From Asticcacaulis biprosthecium C19 (GTDB taxonomy: Bacteria; Pseudomonadota; Alphaproteobacteria; Caulobacterales; Caulobacteraceae), in the NCBI RefSeq assembly GCF_000204015.1, contig NZ_GL883080.1, positions 686,464 through 749,194 on the forward strand: DNA of 62,731 nt. Direction: 5' to 3'. A model generated the notes under the pieces. It worked only from the letters and a program-made list of their open reading frames with translations. It had not been told where the DNA came from and did no database searches. Made by a program: the position numbers and the translations under genes. Within the stretch, counting starts at the first letter, position 1. Each line of letters begins with the position of its first letter. Below are positions 6,999 to 16,839 of this stretch, piece by piece.

Positions 6999-9650
6999 AT
7001 GAAACGAAATCTTACGCACTACAGCCTGAACGCATCGGTCCTGGCTTTGCTCGTCTGCCTCTCGGCGCCCACCGCTCAGGCGCAGAATCCACTGGAGAGC
7101 CCGGCTTATCAGGACACCACCAAAACAGCGGAGCAACGCGCCGCCGACCTGGTGTCACGCATGAGCCTGGAAGAAAAGGCGGCGCAACTGATCAACGACG
7201 CACCGGCTATCCCGCGGCTTGGGGTGCGTGAATATAACTGGTGGAACGAAGGCCTGCACGGCGTCGCCGCCCATGGCTACGCCACCGTCTTCCCGCAGGC
7301 GGTCGGTATGGCCGCGACCTTCGACGAGCCCCTGATCCATAGGGTTGCCGACACGATCAGCGTCGAATTCCGCGCCAAATACGTCGCCAGCCGCCACCGT
7401 TTCGGCGGTTCCGACTGGTTCCGCGGCCTGACGGTGTGGTCACCGAACATCAACATCTTCCGCGACCCGCGCTGGGGCCGCGGCCAGGAAACCTATGGCG
7501 AAGATCCCTACCTGACGGCGCGCATCGGCGTCGCCTTCGTTAAGGGTCTGCAAGGCGAGGACCCGGTCTATTACCGCACCATTGCCACGCCCAAGCATTA
7601 CGCCGTCCACAGCGGTCCCGAAGCCAGCCGTCACCGCGACAATATCAACCCGTCGCGCTACGACCTGGAAGACACCTACCTGCCGGCCTTTCGGGCAACG
7701 ATCGTCGAAGGCAAGGCCGTGTCGATCATGTGCGCCTACAACGCCATCGATGGCCAACCGGCCTGCGCCAATGACGACCTTCTGGTCAAACACCTGCGCC
7801 AGGACTGGGGCTTCAAGGGCTTTGTGGTGTCCGACTGCGATGCCGTCGGCGACATCTATTACAAGACCTCGCACCATTACCGCCCGACCCCGGAAGAGGG
7901 CGTCACCGTGGCCTATCAGGCCGGCACCGACCTGATCTGCGGCAACGCCAATGAAGCCGACCACGTCGCCAGCGCCGTGCGCAAGGGCATTCTGCCGGAA
8001 AGCCTTGTCGATACGGCGCTCGTGAGGCTGTTCTCGGCGCGCTTCAAACTCGGCCAGTTCGATCCGCCCGCCCAGGTCTTCCCGGCGATCACCGCCGACG
8101 ATTACGACACCCAGGCCAATCGTGACTTCTCGCAGCACGTGGCGGAATCCGCCATGGTCCTGCTGAAGAACGACGGCCTACTACCCCTGAAGTCTGAGCC
8201 GCGCACCATTGCGGTCATCGGTCCCAATGCCGATACAATGGACTCTCTGGTCGGCAACTATAACGGCGACCCGTCCCATCCGGTGACCGTGCTGGCGGGC
8301 ATCAAGGCCCGCTTCCCCAACGCCACGGTGCGCTATGCGCAAGGGTCTGGCCTGATCGATCCGGTCATGACCGCCGTGCCCGACGACAGCTTTTGCCGCG
8401 ACAAGGACTGCGCTGCCAAAGGCGTGACCGCCAGCCACTTCGCCTCGCCCGAAATGTCGGGTACGGCGCAAAAATCGGCTGCCGAAGCCGGTATTCACCA
8501 GGCCTGGAAGGGCGAACAACGCAGCGGCGCCGTGCGTTATGACGGCTACCTGACCGCGCCGGAAAGCGGCGAATATCGCTTCCGCTATGACGCCAACGGC
8601 GGCTATCGCATCTGGGTCAACGACAAGCTGGTCGTCGACGCCTGGCGCGTCGACTGGCGGCCGTCGATTGCGACCGGCGCTGTCCGGCTGGAGGCCGGCA
8701 GCCGCAACGCCATCCGTGTCGAATCCTTCCAGCGCCAGGCCGCCGGCGACGAAAAACTGGTCTGGAGCCTGCCGTCCGATACCGGCGCCCAGGAAGCTGT
8801 CGCCGCCGCGAAAGAGTCGGATCTGGTGATCTTTGTCGCCGGCCTGTCTCAGCGGGTCGAGGGCGAGGAGATGCGCGTCGAGACCCCGGGCTTCTCCGGC
8901 GGCGACCGTACCAGCCTGGACCTGCCGCCCGTCCAGCAGAAGGTGCTGGAACAGGTTTCTGCCACCGGTAAGCCCGTCGTACTGGTCCTGATCAACGGCA
9001 GTGCGCTCAGCGTCAACTGGGCCGATAAAAACGTCCCCGCCATTGTCGAAGCCTGGTATCCGGGCGGGCAGGGTGGGGCGGCCGTCGCGCGCCTGATCGC
9101 TGGCGACTTCAGCCCGGCCGGCCGTTTGCCCGTGACCTTCTACCGCTCGGCCGACCAGATCCCAGCCTTCACCGACTACACAATGAAAGGGCGGACCTAC
9201 CGCTACTTCAAGGGGGAGGCGCTTTATCCCTTCGGCTACGGCCTGTCCTACACCAAATTCAGCTATGCCCCGGCGAAACTGTCGGCCGCCAAGGTGGCTG
9301 GCAATGGCGAGGTCACCGTCTCCGTCGACGTCACCAACTCCGGCGCCAGGGACGGCGATGAGGTTGTGCAACTCTACCTCAGCCATCCCGGCCAGAAGGA
9401 CACGCCGATCCGCGCTCTGGCCCGGTTCGACCGCATCCACCTCAAGGCCGGCGAAACCAAGACGGTCACCTTTACCCTCGACAGCCGGGCGCTCAGCACG
9501 GTGAACGCCGACGGCTCGCGCTCGGTCAAGCCGGGCAAGGTCAATCTCTGGCTGGGCGGCGGACAGCCGGACCAACGCCCTGGCCTGGCCAAGGCGCCGG
9601 GTATCGCCACCACGCTTACCGTAACCTCCGCCCAGACCCTGGAGCCCTGA
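6999..9650 (+). CDS. GH3 beta-xylosidase/beta-glucosidase with PA14 insert
   Basis: An 883-residue secreted GH3 enzyme (signal ending AQA|QN), probably releasing xylose from xylo-oligosaccharides. The nucleophile is Asp279 in VVSDCDAV. The (alpha/beta)6 sandwich domain is interrupted at roughly residues 490-595 by a PA14 domain (GYLTAPESGEYRFRYD). A fibronectin-III-like domain ends the protein (about 790-870). PA14 inserts in GH3 enzymes narrow the active site and favour oligosaccharide ends. GGGGAG 5 nt before the ATG supports the start. Xylosidase rather than glucosidase activity is inferred from the neighbouring arabinofuranosidases. Confidence 0.9.
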   Translation: MKRNLTHYSLNASVLALLVCLSAPTAQAQNPLESPAYQDTTKTAEQRAADLVSRMSLEEKAAQLINDAPAIPRLGVREYNWWNEGLHGVAAHGYATVFPQAVGMAATFDEPLIHRVADTISVEFRAKYVASRHRFGGSDWFRGLTVWSPNINIFRDPRWGRGQETYGEDPYLTARIGVAFVKGLQGEDPVYYRTIATPKHYAVHSGPEASRHRDNINPSRYDLEDTYLPAFRATIVEGKAVSIMCAYNAIDGQPACANDDLLVKHLRQDWGFKGFVVSDCDAVGDIYYKTSHHYRPTPEEGVTVAYQAGTDLICGNANEADHVASAVRKGILPESLVDTALVRLFSARFKLGQFDPPAQVFPAITADDYDTQANRDFSQHVAESAMVLLKNDGLLPLKSEPRTIAVIGPNADTMDSLVGNYNGDPSHPVTVLAGIKARFPNATVRYAQGSGLIDPVMTAVPDDSFCRDKDCAAKGVTASHFASPEMSGTAQKSAAEAGIHQAWKGEQRSGAVRYDGYLTAPESGEYRFRYDANGGYRIWVNDKLVVDAWRVDWRPSIATGAVRLEAGSRNAIRVESFQRQAAGDEKLVWSLPSDTGAQEAVAAAKESDLVIFVAGLSQRVEGEEMRVETPGFSGGDRTSLDLPPVQQKVLEQVSATGKPVVLVLINGSALSVNWADKNVPAIVEAWYPGGQGGAAVARLIAGDFSPAGRLPVTFYRSADQIPAFTDYTMKGRTYRYFKGEALYPFGYGLSYTKFSYAPAKLSAAKVAGNGEVTVSVDVTNSGARDGDEVVQLYLSHPGQKDTPIRALARFDRIHLKAGETKTVTFTLDSRALSTVNADGSRSVKPGKVNLWLGGGQPDQRPGLAKAPGIATTLTVTSAQTLEP

Positions 9651-9653
9651 ACC

Positions 9654-10535
9654 ATGATTACCACCCTGAAAAGTACACTGATGATCGCGCTGGCCGCAGC
9701 CGGCATGGCCGGTCACGCCGCCGCGGAGTCCGGTCCCTATAAGGTCGTCGTCGAAGAAGACCCGACCCTGCCCGAACATGTAGTATACCGTCCCGCCGAT
9801 ATAAACGGCGTGAAGTCCGGCGCCTTGCCCGTCTATGTCTTTGGCAACGGCGCCTGCAGCCATGACGGCACCAGTTCGCGCAATCACCTGGCGGAAATCG
9901 CCTCGCACGGCTATCTGGTGGTCGCCCCGGGCATCATCCCGGCAAACCACCCGGCGCCAGCCGAGGAACAGCGCCAGCCGGGTCAGCTCAAGGCGTCGAA
10001 TTCCGCGGAATCCCTGACCCAGGCCATCGACTGGGCGCTCAAGGAAAACGGCCGCAGCGACAGCCGCTACTATGGTCGGGTGGCGGCGGACAAGGTTGCT
10101 GCATCGGGTTTTAGCTGCGGCGGCTTACAGGCGATATCCGTCGCCAGGGACCCGCGCATTTCAACGGTTGTCGTTATGAACAGCGGGGTCTTCAATGACG
10201 GCAATCCCATTGCGGGCATTAATGTCAGCAAGGCCATGCTGGCCGATCTGCATGGATCGGTCATCTATGTTCTGGGCGGTCCAACCGACATTGCTTACAA
10301 CAACGGCCGTGACGACTATAAGCGGATCAACCATATTCCCGCGGCCTATGTTGACATTCCCGTCGGCCATGGCGGCACCTATATGGAACCGAACGGTGGC
10401 ATCGGAGCGGAAATCGTCACCGCCTGGCTGGACTGGAAGCTGAAGGGCGACGCGTCGGCGGCCGATAAATTCAGCGGCGAGAGCTGTGGCTACTGCGTCG
10501 ACAAACGCATCATTTATGAAAAGAAGAACTTCTGA
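9654..10535 (+). CDS. secreted alpha/beta-hydrolase, possible esterase
   Basis: A 293-residue secreted hydrolase with a signal peptide ending near residue 24 (HAAA|ES). The nucleophile elbow is GFSCGG with Ser154, and His239 (VGHGG) is the likely catalytic histidine. The layout resembles dienelactone-hydrolase/chlorophyllase-type esterases. Cysteines near the C terminus (SCGYC) could form a disulphide in the periplasm. It starts 3 bp after the GH3 stop with GGAG in the end of that gene, so it is the last cistron of the operon. The exact ester substrate is unknown. Confidence 0.8.
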   Translation: MITTLKSTLMIALAAAGMAGHAAAESGPYKVVVEEDPTLPEHVVYRPADINGVKSGALPVYVFGNGACSHDGTSSRNHLAEIASHGYLVVAPGIIPANHPAPAEEQRQPGQLKASNSAESLTQAIDWALKENGRSDSRYYGRVAADKVAASGFSCGGLQAISVARDPRISTVVVMNSGVFNDGNPIAGINVSKAMLADLHGSVIYVLGGPTDIAYNNGRDDYKRINHIPAAYVDIPVGHGGTYMEPNGGIGAEIVTAWLDWKLKGDASAADKFSGESCGYCVDKRIIYEKKNF

Positions 10536-10559
10536 CAGCACCCGCCTCTGGCCGAAAGA

Positions 10560-13211
10560 TCAGAGAGTGATCGTCGTTCGGCGGCCGGTGTAGATGATCT
10601 CCACACCCTCACTCACGTCGAGCGGAGGTTGATCCGGTGAGACAAGATGGAGGCGGAAATGCCGTCGATCCGGCATGCCATCGAACCGGCCCGCGCGGGC
10701 GCCAATGGTCAGTTCTCTGCTGCTATCCTTCCAATTTATTGGAATTGTGCTGCACGCGCCGCTTTCGTAGCCATAGGTCAGGCCGTCGTCTTCATAGAGC
10801 GCGAACGTGCCGTCGCGGCCGGGGAAGACCAGGATATCGAGGACCTGACCGGTGATCTCCGCGGTGGACTGGACCGTCGGCCCCAGCGGCAGAACGGTTC
10901 CGGCGCGCACGTGAACGGGAATTTGCGCCAGAGGCGAGGGGACCTGATGGGTTTCACCGCCGCTGCGATGGGCGCCACTCCACAGGTCGTACCAGCCGCC
11001 GGGCGATGGGGGAAGATAGACCGGCCATTGTGTGGCGCCCGGTTCCAGCACAGGCGCCACCAGCAGTCCGGGGCCGAACATGTAGCTGTGTTTCTGGTCC
11101 AGGGCCTGCGTATCCGTGCGGAAGTCGAAGACCAGCGGGCGGATAAGCGGCATGCCCTGGCGGTGGGCGACCGCCGCCAGGCTGTAGATGTAAGGAAAAA
11201 GCCGGTAGCGCAGGTTCAGGTAGTCGCGCGCCACGCCTTCGACCGTCTCGCCGTAGCGCCAGAATTCCGTGTCGGTCATATAGCCATGCACGCGTTGCAA
11301 CGGCAGGAAGGTGGCGTACTGGAACCAGCGGATGAAGCGCTCGTGATAGGCTGTGTCGGTGTATTGCGACGGTCCCGGCCGGAAGAAGCCACCGGCATCG
11401 ACCGTCCAGTAGGGATAGCCGGCCGCCGCCATGTTCAATCCGGCGGGGATCTGCCGCTTCAGCGTCTCCCAGTCGTTGCCGATGTCGCCCGACCATGTGG
11501 CCGCCGCATACTGCTGCTGGCCCAGGAAGGCGGACCGCGTCAGGGTAAAGACCCGCCGGTCGGGATAGTCGCGGCGCTGGCCGTCAAAGACCGTCCGTGA
11601 CACCTGCAACGGATAGGTCAGCCGGACGTGCTCGCCCTTGCCGACATGCGTCTGACGACCGACCAGGTCGTCGTTTTCCGGCTCGGTCGCATCCTGCCAC
11701 CAGGCATCGATACCCAGGGCAGCCAGACGGGTGCTCTGGTTTTGCCAGTAGAAAGCTGACGCCTGCGGATTGAAAAAATCGATCCAGTCCGAGTCGGGGA
11801 TATAGAAGCCGCGCGCCGCCATGGCCTGGCCCAGTTCCGCCTTGCGATCGACCTTCGACCATACCGACAGCATCAGCCGCATATCCATGCCGTGCAGGTC
11901 TTTCACCAGGCCGGCCGGGTCGGGATAATGGTCTTCATCGAAGCGCATGGCGTTCCAGCCATGCTTGCCCCAATATTGCCAGTCCTGCACCATGACGTCG
12001 ACGGGCAGCTTGCGGCGGCGAAATTCCCGGGCATTGTCGAGGATTTCCTGGGACGATTTGAAGCGTTCGCGGCAATGGATGTAGCCATAAGCCCATTTGG
12101 GCATCAGCGGCGTTTCCCCGGTCAGTTGGCGATAGGTCGCCATGATCTGTTCGGCGTCGGGACCGGCGATGACGACGTAATCGATCGCTTGCGCCACATC
12201 GGACCGCCATACCGTCTGGTCGCGCACTGCGCCAAACGCCAGGGACGGCGTGTCGTCGGCATTGGCGATGACGCGGACCTTATGGCGGCCGGCGTCCAGG
12301 TTGGCCAGGAAGCTGGTGGTGGGCGGCAGCCATAGATTGGTCAGGTCGCTATAGACCTTGCCGTCGATCTCGACATAGTGGCGCGAGGCCATCTTGCGTC
12401 CCGTGTCGAGCTGGAAGGCAAAGCGGCCCGCGGTATCCAATTCGAATTCCTGCTCGAACACGGCCTCGGTTCGGGCGATGGTCGCATTGCCGGCGCCGGT
12501 GGTGACATTGACGACCTGTCCCTGGGCGTCGACCTCGACTCGGCTGAGTCGAACCTGACGGGACAACGGATTGAGGTCGCTCTTTCCGCCGTTGAGCCAC
12601 AGGAGGCCATAGCCGCGGCTCGACAGGATGACCGGCAGGCTGATCTGGGTATTGACCTGGGTCAGACGGCGCGGCAGGTGGCGTAGATCGAGCGCGCCAT
12701 CCTGGAAACAGCCGGTGCCGTAGATATGCTCGCCGGGTGGCGAATCAAACGCCTGCTCAGCGATGAAGACGTCTTCGTCGCCCAGCTTCGAGGGTGTGAG
12801 CCGCCGACCGCCTGGCGTTTCGTTGAGCAGAAGGTTGCCGTCCCGGTCGTAGAACCGCGGGCCGGCGGCGTCGATTTCGCACGCTATCGCCGGCAGTTGC
12901 AGGCGAATCCTTTCACCGGAGGTCTTTTGCCGGACTTTCGGGCGCCGCCGTTGCGGCAGAATCAGGGTGTCTGGAGCTGCGAGCGACCCTAGCCCAGGCC
13001 CGTCCCTGGGCCCGTCCTTGGGAACAAATCGCACGCGGAAGGCCGCATCGGTCAGGGCAAAGATCTGCAGAGTGCCGTCCGGCGTCACGGTGATGTGGTC
13101 AGGACCGCGGTCTTTCGGGCTTGACGCGTGGGCGCTGGTCGCTGCGACACCGAGGAGGGCAGCACCGCCCATCAGGACGTGGCGGCGCGCCGGCATACCG
13201 GAAAGTTTCAT
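10560..13211 (-). CDS. GH31 alpha-xylosidase
   Basis: An 883-residue GH31 enzyme, probably cleaving alpha-1,6-xylose from the non-reducing end of xyloglucan oligosaccharides. It has a Tat-like leader (RRHVLMGGAALLG), an N-terminal beta-sandwich, an inserted PA14-like region (about 225-330) as in characterised xyloglucan alpha-xylosidases, and the barrel with nucleophile Asp507 (WWQDATEPEN) and acid/base Asp576 (WSGDI). It is convergent with the preceding operon (24-bp gap) and divergent from the dehydrogenase at 13330. Alpha-glucosidase activity remains possible. Confidence 0.88.
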   Translation of the reverse strand: MKLSGMPARRHVLMGGAALLGVAATSAHASSPKDRGPDHITVTPDGTLQIFALTDAAFRVRFVPKDGPRDGPGLGSLAAPDTLILPQRRRPKVRQKTSGERIRLQLPAIACEIDAAGPRFYDRDGNLLLNETPGGRRLTPSKLGDEDVFIAEQAFDSPPGEHIYGTGCFQDGALDLRHLPRRLTQVNTQISLPVILSSRGYGLLWLNGGKSDLNPLSRQVRLSRVEVDAQGQVVNVTTGAGNATIARTEAVFEQEFELDTAGRFAFQLDTGRKMASRHYVEIDGKVYSDLTNLWLPPTTSFLANLDAGRHKVRVIANADDTPSLAFGAVRDQTVWRSDVAQAIDYVVIAGPDAEQIMATYRQLTGETPLMPKWAYGYIHCRERFKSSQEILDNAREFRRRKLPVDVMVQDWQYWGKHGWNAMRFDEDHYPDPAGLVKDLHGMDMRLMLSVWSKVDRKAELGQAMAARGFYIPDSDWIDFFNPQASAFYWQNQSTRLAALGIDAWWQDATEPENDDLVGRQTHVGKGEHVRLTYPLQVSRTVFDGQRRDYPDRRVFTLTRSAFLGQQQYAAATWSGDIGNDWETLKRQIPAGLNMAAAGYPYWTVDAGGFFRPGPSQYTDTAYHERFIRWFQYATFLPLQRVHGYMTDTEFWRYGETVEGVARDYLNLRYRLFPYIYSLAAVAHRQGMPLIRPLVFDFRTDTQALDQKHSYMFGPGLLVAPVLEPGATQWPVYLPPSPGGWYDLWSGAHRSGGETHQVPSPLAQIPVHVRAGTVLPLGPTVQSTAEITGQVLDILVFPGRDGTFALYEDDGLTYGYESGACSTIPINWKDSSRELTIGARAGRFDGMPDRRHFRLHLVSPDQPPLDVSEGVEIIYTGRRTTITL

Positions 13212-13329
13212 GTTTCACCCATAGTTTCAAGGCATTAGTAGTCAATAGGGACGTCGGTCCAGCATCATCGCAAGCCGGGTCTTGGCAATCTGCATTTTTC
13301 CTATATAAAAGTAAATTCCATATGGGTAA
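13212..13329. promoter_or_regulatory. divergent promoter region, GH31 and dehydrogenase-GH97
   Basis: A 118-bp AT-richer gap between divergent genes must hold both promoters. It contains ATATAAAAGTAAATTCCATATGG (13300-13322) immediately before the dehydrogenase start. No LacI-type site like those at 1252 or 3155 was found here. Confidence 0.4.
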
Positions 13330-14352
13330 ATGAATCGTCACATGCTGACCATCTCCTGCAATAAGCCTTTCGACCTTTCTCTGGCCGAACGTCCGGTTCC
13401 TGTCCGGCGCGACGGGGACGTTCTGGTGCGCATCCGCCGCATCGGTATGTGCGGCACGGATTTCCACATTTTTTCCGGCAATCAGCCCTACCTGTCCTAT
13501 CCGCGCGTCATGGGCCACGAGTTGTCCGGTGAGGTCCTGGATGCCGACCCCGGCTCTCCTATCCGCATCGGGTCCACGGTGACGATCAACCCGTATTTGC
13601 GGTGCAAGACCTGCCATGCTTGCCGGCGCGACAAGCCGAACTGCTGCATGAACATCCGCGTGATGGGCGTCCATATCGACGGCGGCATGGCCGAATATGT
13701 GACGGTTCCGGAAGAGGCGATCGTTGACGTTGAGGGCCTCAGCTTTGACCAGGCCGCCATGGTCGAATTCCTGGCCATCGGCATGCACGCCGTCCGCCGT
13801 GGCGCTGTCACCTCGGCCGACCGGGTGTTGGTCGTTGGCGCCGGTGCGATTGGCGTCGGCGTGGCCTTGTTTGCCAAGATGACCGGTGCGGATGTGGTCG
13901 TAATCGACACCAATGGCGGCCGCCTGAAACGCGCCCGGTCGGTTTGTGCCGGTATCAAGACGACGTTAGCCGATGCCGAAGCCGACGCCTGGCTGAAGGA
14001 AGTGACCAATGGCGATTTCTTCGACGTCGTGTTTGACGCATCGGGCAATGCCGGCGCCATGCAAAAGGGTTTCGCTTACGTCGCCCACGGCGGACGCTAT
14101 GTCCTGGTCAGCGTCGTCAGCAAGGATATCACCTTTTCCGATCCCGAGTTTCACAAGCGCGAAATGCAACTGATCGGCAGCCGCAACGCCACGAAGCATG
14201 ACTTCCAGATGGTCATCGACATGATTCGCGACGGCGCCATCCCCACCGACAAGCTGCACACCCACTCATTGAACGCGGTCGACCTGCCTAGCCAGGTGCC
14301 GGAACTTCTCAAGACGCCCGACGACCTGCTCAAGGCCATCGTCACCATATAA
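13330..14352 (+). CDS. zinc-dependent sugar/sugar-acid dehydrogenase (MDR family)
   Basis: A 340-residue medium-chain dehydrogenase. Catalytic zinc ligands are Cys41 (GMCGTD) and His63-Glu64 (MGHE). The structural zinc lobe is the cysteine run RCKTCHACRRDKPNCC (92-106). The Rossmann motif is VVGAGAIGVG (about 169-178). It most resembles L-galactonate/L-idonate-type oxidoreductases, so it may oxidise a pentose, galactose derivative or sugar acid released by the locus. It has no signal peptide and is therefore cytoplasmic. It lies 17 bp before the GH97 gene. A second in-frame ATG at 13342 is an alternative start. Confidence 0.82.
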   Translation: MNRHMLTISCNKPFDLSLAERPVPVRRDGDVLVRIRRIGMCGTDFHIFSGNQPYLSYPRVMGHELSGEVLDADPGSPIRIGSTVTINPYLRCKTCHACRRDKPNCCMNIRVMGVHIDGGMAEYVTVPEEAIVDVEGLSFDQAAMVEFLAIGMHAVRRGAVTSADRVLVVGAGAIGVGVALFAKMTGADVVVIDTNGGRLKRARSVCAGIKTTLADAEADAWLKEVTNGDFFDVVFDASGNAGAMQKGFAYVAHGGRYVLVSVVSKDITFSDPEFHKREMQLIGSRNATKHDFQMVIDMIRDGAIPTDKLHTHSLNAVDLPSQVPELLKTPDDLLKAIVTI

Positions 14353-14369
14353 AAAACGGAACAGGGAAG

Positions 14370-16241
14370 ATGTTTGCATTCCTGGCGGTTGCCGCGGCAA
14401 CCCAGATTGTCCTGTCGTCTCCGGACGGCAAGGTAGAATTGCGGATGGCGGCAGATGGTTCCGCCTTTACAGCCGCGCGAAACAGCGAAGAGGTGGCCTC
14501 CGGACATCCCGGCCTGCAACTGGCCGGGGCGCCGGAATTTTCAGATCTGGTGCTGATCAAGCAAACAACATTCAGTGAAAACCGCACGTATCAACTCACC
14601 GCGACCAAGGCGGATCACGCCCAGGACAGCTATAACGGCCAACGCCTGACCTTCCGCGAATCGGGCGGCCTGAAGCGCGAACTGTCGATGGAGGTGCGCG
14701 CCTATAATGACGGCGTCGCCTGGCGCTACCTCCTGCCGCAGGGCGCAGCCGTCTCCCTGGCGGGGGAAACAACGCAGTTTCGTCCGGCCGGGGACCCAAG
14801 CTGCCTGGTCTCGGAGTTCAGCGCGTCGCATGAAAATTACTGGAATTCCTTGCAAGTCTCGCAACTCGACCCCGCCAAGCTCTACGACTATCCCGTCCTG
14901 TGTCCGTCACCCAGCGGCAAGACTCATTACGCCATCGTCCAGGCGGGCCTGTCCGGCTATACCGGCTCGGCCCTGAAGCCGGCAGGCGGCGCCTTGACAG
15001 TCCAACTCTTCCCGCGCCAGAACGACAAACAGGTGGCGGTCAAATCAAACGACGGCCTGCAAAGCGGCTGGCGCGTGATCATGATGGGCGACCGGGCAGG
15101 GGACCTGATCGAATCGCATCTGATCGGCAACCTGTCGGCTCAGGCCACGGGTGATTTTTCCTGGGTCAAGCCCGGCATGGTGGCCTGGGATTGGTGGTCC
15201 GGCCCGACGGTCGGCGACAAACCGACCATGGCGCGCTATCGCCGCTTCATCGATTTCGCAGCCGAGTCGGGCTTTCCCTATTTCCTGATCGACGCCGGTT
15301 GGGCGCTGAACACCGGCCCGTGCTGCGCGGCTGATCCGCGCACCGACATTACTAAGGGCGAGGCCGGCATCGACATGCCCGCCCTGGCCGCCTATGCCGA
15401 ATCAAAGGGCGTAGGCCTGCTTCTATGGGCCCACTGGAAACATGTCGAGCCGCGTATGGACCAGGTGCTGGACACCTATAAGGCCTGGGGAATCAAGGGC
15501 ATCAAGGTCGATTTCATGGAACGCGACGACCAGGATATGGTCGCCTTCTATGAGCGCCTTGCGGCCGAGACTGCCAGACGCCAACTGTTGCTCGACATGC
15601 ACGGCGCTTTTCCGCCCGTTGGACTATCGCGGACCTACCCCAACTACATAACTCAGGAAGGCGTGCTGGGGGCGGAATACAACAAGTTCCCGTGGGGCAA
15701 GGTGACGCCGTCGCACAATGTCCAGTTGGCCTATACCCGCATGCTGCTGGGGCCCATGGACTATACGCCGGGTGGTTTCCGCAATGCGTACCCGGAAGCC
15801 TATGCGCAGACTGAGGTGTTTCCATCCACCCGCTTTACTCGTGGTCAGGCCCTGGCGCAGTTCGTGGTGTACGACAGTCCGCTGCAGATGGTGTCGGACG
15901 ACCCGGCGGCCTATGAAAACGCCGCCGGCTTCGATTTTGTCAAACAGGTACCGACGGCCTGGGACGAGACCCGATTCGTAGCGGGCACGCCTGATACCTA
16001 CGTCGTCATTGCCCGCCGAAAAGGACGGACGTGGTACGTGGGCGCCCTGAACAATGAAACCGCGCGAATCATCGACATTCCGCTCGGGTTCCTGGCGCAT
16101 GGCACTCACAAGGCTGTGATCTGGCAGGACGGCGAAACGGCGAATCACGCCGATCGGACAGAAAAGCAGCTATCTCGTGGAGACAGCGTCCGGGTCGAAA
16201 TGGAACGTGGCGGCGGCGCTGTGCTGGTGATCGGCAACTGA
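14370..16241 (+). CDS. GH97 retaining alpha-glycosidase
   Basis: A 623-residue GH97 enzyme with an N-terminal beta-super-sandwich (about 15-260), the barrel and a C-terminal sheet. In GH97 the retaining subgroup uses an Asp on the fourth strand; here it is Asp381 in IKVDFMERDDQ, with Glu430 (TQEG) the likely acid/base. Retaining members include alpha-galactosidases. AGGGAAG before the ATG supports the start, and a short hydrophobic N terminus may export it. With the alpha-xylosidase next door, trimming of alpha-galactose from xyloglucan or galactomannan is plausible but inferred. Confidence 0.88.
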   Translation: MFAFLAVAAATQIVLSSPDGKVELRMAADGSAFTAARNSEEVASGHPGLQLAGAPEFSDLVLIKQTTFSENRTYQLTATKADHAQDSYNGQRLTFRESGGLKRELSMEVRAYNDGVAWRYLLPQGAAVSLAGETTQFRPAGDPSCLVSEFSASHENYWNSLQVSQLDPAKLYDYPVLCPSPSGKTHYAIVQAGLSGYTGSALKPAGGALTVQLFPRQNDKQVAVKSNDGLQSGWRVIMMGDRAGDLIESHLIGNLSAQATGDFSWVKPGMVAWDWWSGPTVGDKPTMARYRRFIDFAAESGFPYFLIDAGWALNTGPCCAADPRTDITKGEAGIDMPALAAYAESKGVGLLLWAHWKHVEPRMDQVLDTYKAWGIKGIKVDFMERDDQDMVAFYERLAAETARRQLLLDMHGAFPPVGLSRTYPNYITQEGVLGAEYNKFPWGKVTPSHNVQLAYTRMLLGPMDYTPGGFRNAYPEAYAQTEVFPSTRFTRGQALAQFVVYDSPLQMVSDDPAAYENAAGFDFVKQVPTAWDETRFVAGTPDTYVVIARRKGRTWYVGALNNETARIIDIPLGFLAHGTHKAVIWQDGETANHADRTEKQLSRGDSVRVEMERGGGAVLVIGN

Positions 16242-16303
16242 TCCATTCACGTCTTCGCTGAGTGCCGTCACCAGGATTGCGGATAACGACGAAATGGTAC
16301 AAA

Positions 16304-16320
16304 TTGGAAGCGCTTCCTAA
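16304..16320. promoter_or_regulatory. perfect palindrome GGAAGCGCTTCC, LacI/GalR-type operator candidate
   Basis: GGAAGCGCTTCC (16306-16317), flanked by TT and TAA, is a perfect 12-bp palindrome with the central CG typical of LacI-family operators. It lies 520 bp upstream of the TonB receptor and differs from the CGCTAACA sites. Confidence 0.45.
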
Positions 16321-16655
16321 CGCTCGGAATGGCAAGGGTTTTTTGCAAAAAGTACGACTATTTATTCGCGCAATGTAGTTTTATCTGTAAAAGCTCTGGT
16401 GCGTTTCCGATGGTCTTGCTGGCCTGTAATGTGGCTATTACATGTCATTGCGTGGGTCCGCATTTCGAAAACCATCATAAATTTAAATAAAAACAATATT
16501 GTAATTCGTCGAATTTGGACACGCGCTCGTGCGAAATCTTGTCTTGACTCATACCAGATATGAAATGAAATGACCCATGCGAAACGAAAGTGTCGCAATC
16601 GCGCCACGGGGGTGACACAATCTTCAAAATTGTCCGACTTTTATACTTGAAAGTA

Positions 16656-16669
16656 TGTGACCGCTATCA
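16656..16669. promoter_or_regulatory. LacI/XylR-type operator (site C)
   Basis: TGTGACCGCTATCA matches 13 of 14 bases of the reverse complement of site A. It lies 170 bp upstream of the TonB receptor, directly after the ATACTT/AAGTAT repeat. Confidence 0.5.
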
Positions 16670-16839
16670 TACCGTCGTTAGGTGTTTGCGAACCGGGTGG
16701 ACGCGAAGGGCATGTGAAACGACATGCGGCCCGGAACGTGAGCGTTACAAGTAAGGTTGTTTAAGGCGCGTCCCTTTCCGGGGAGCATAAAATTACCTCG
16801 TGGCCCAAGTAGCCAGTTGAGGCAGGGAGACTAAATATC

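Larger units (their letters stand above)
16242..16839. other. 598-bp regulatory region upstream of the TonB receptor
   Basis: The region is AT-rich from about 16330 to 16670. It holds the palindrome at 16304, an inverted repeat ATACTT-GA-AAGTAT (16643-16656), operator site C (16656), and a GGGAG ribosome site before the ATG at 16840. No convincing small gene was seen. The receptor probably has a long 5' untranslated region. Confidence 0.5.

Noticed and set aside
8181-9950. Open frame of 589 codons antisense to the GH3 gene
   Set aside because: Composition is typical of a shadow frame; the sense frame has complete GH3, PA14 and fibronectin-III domains.
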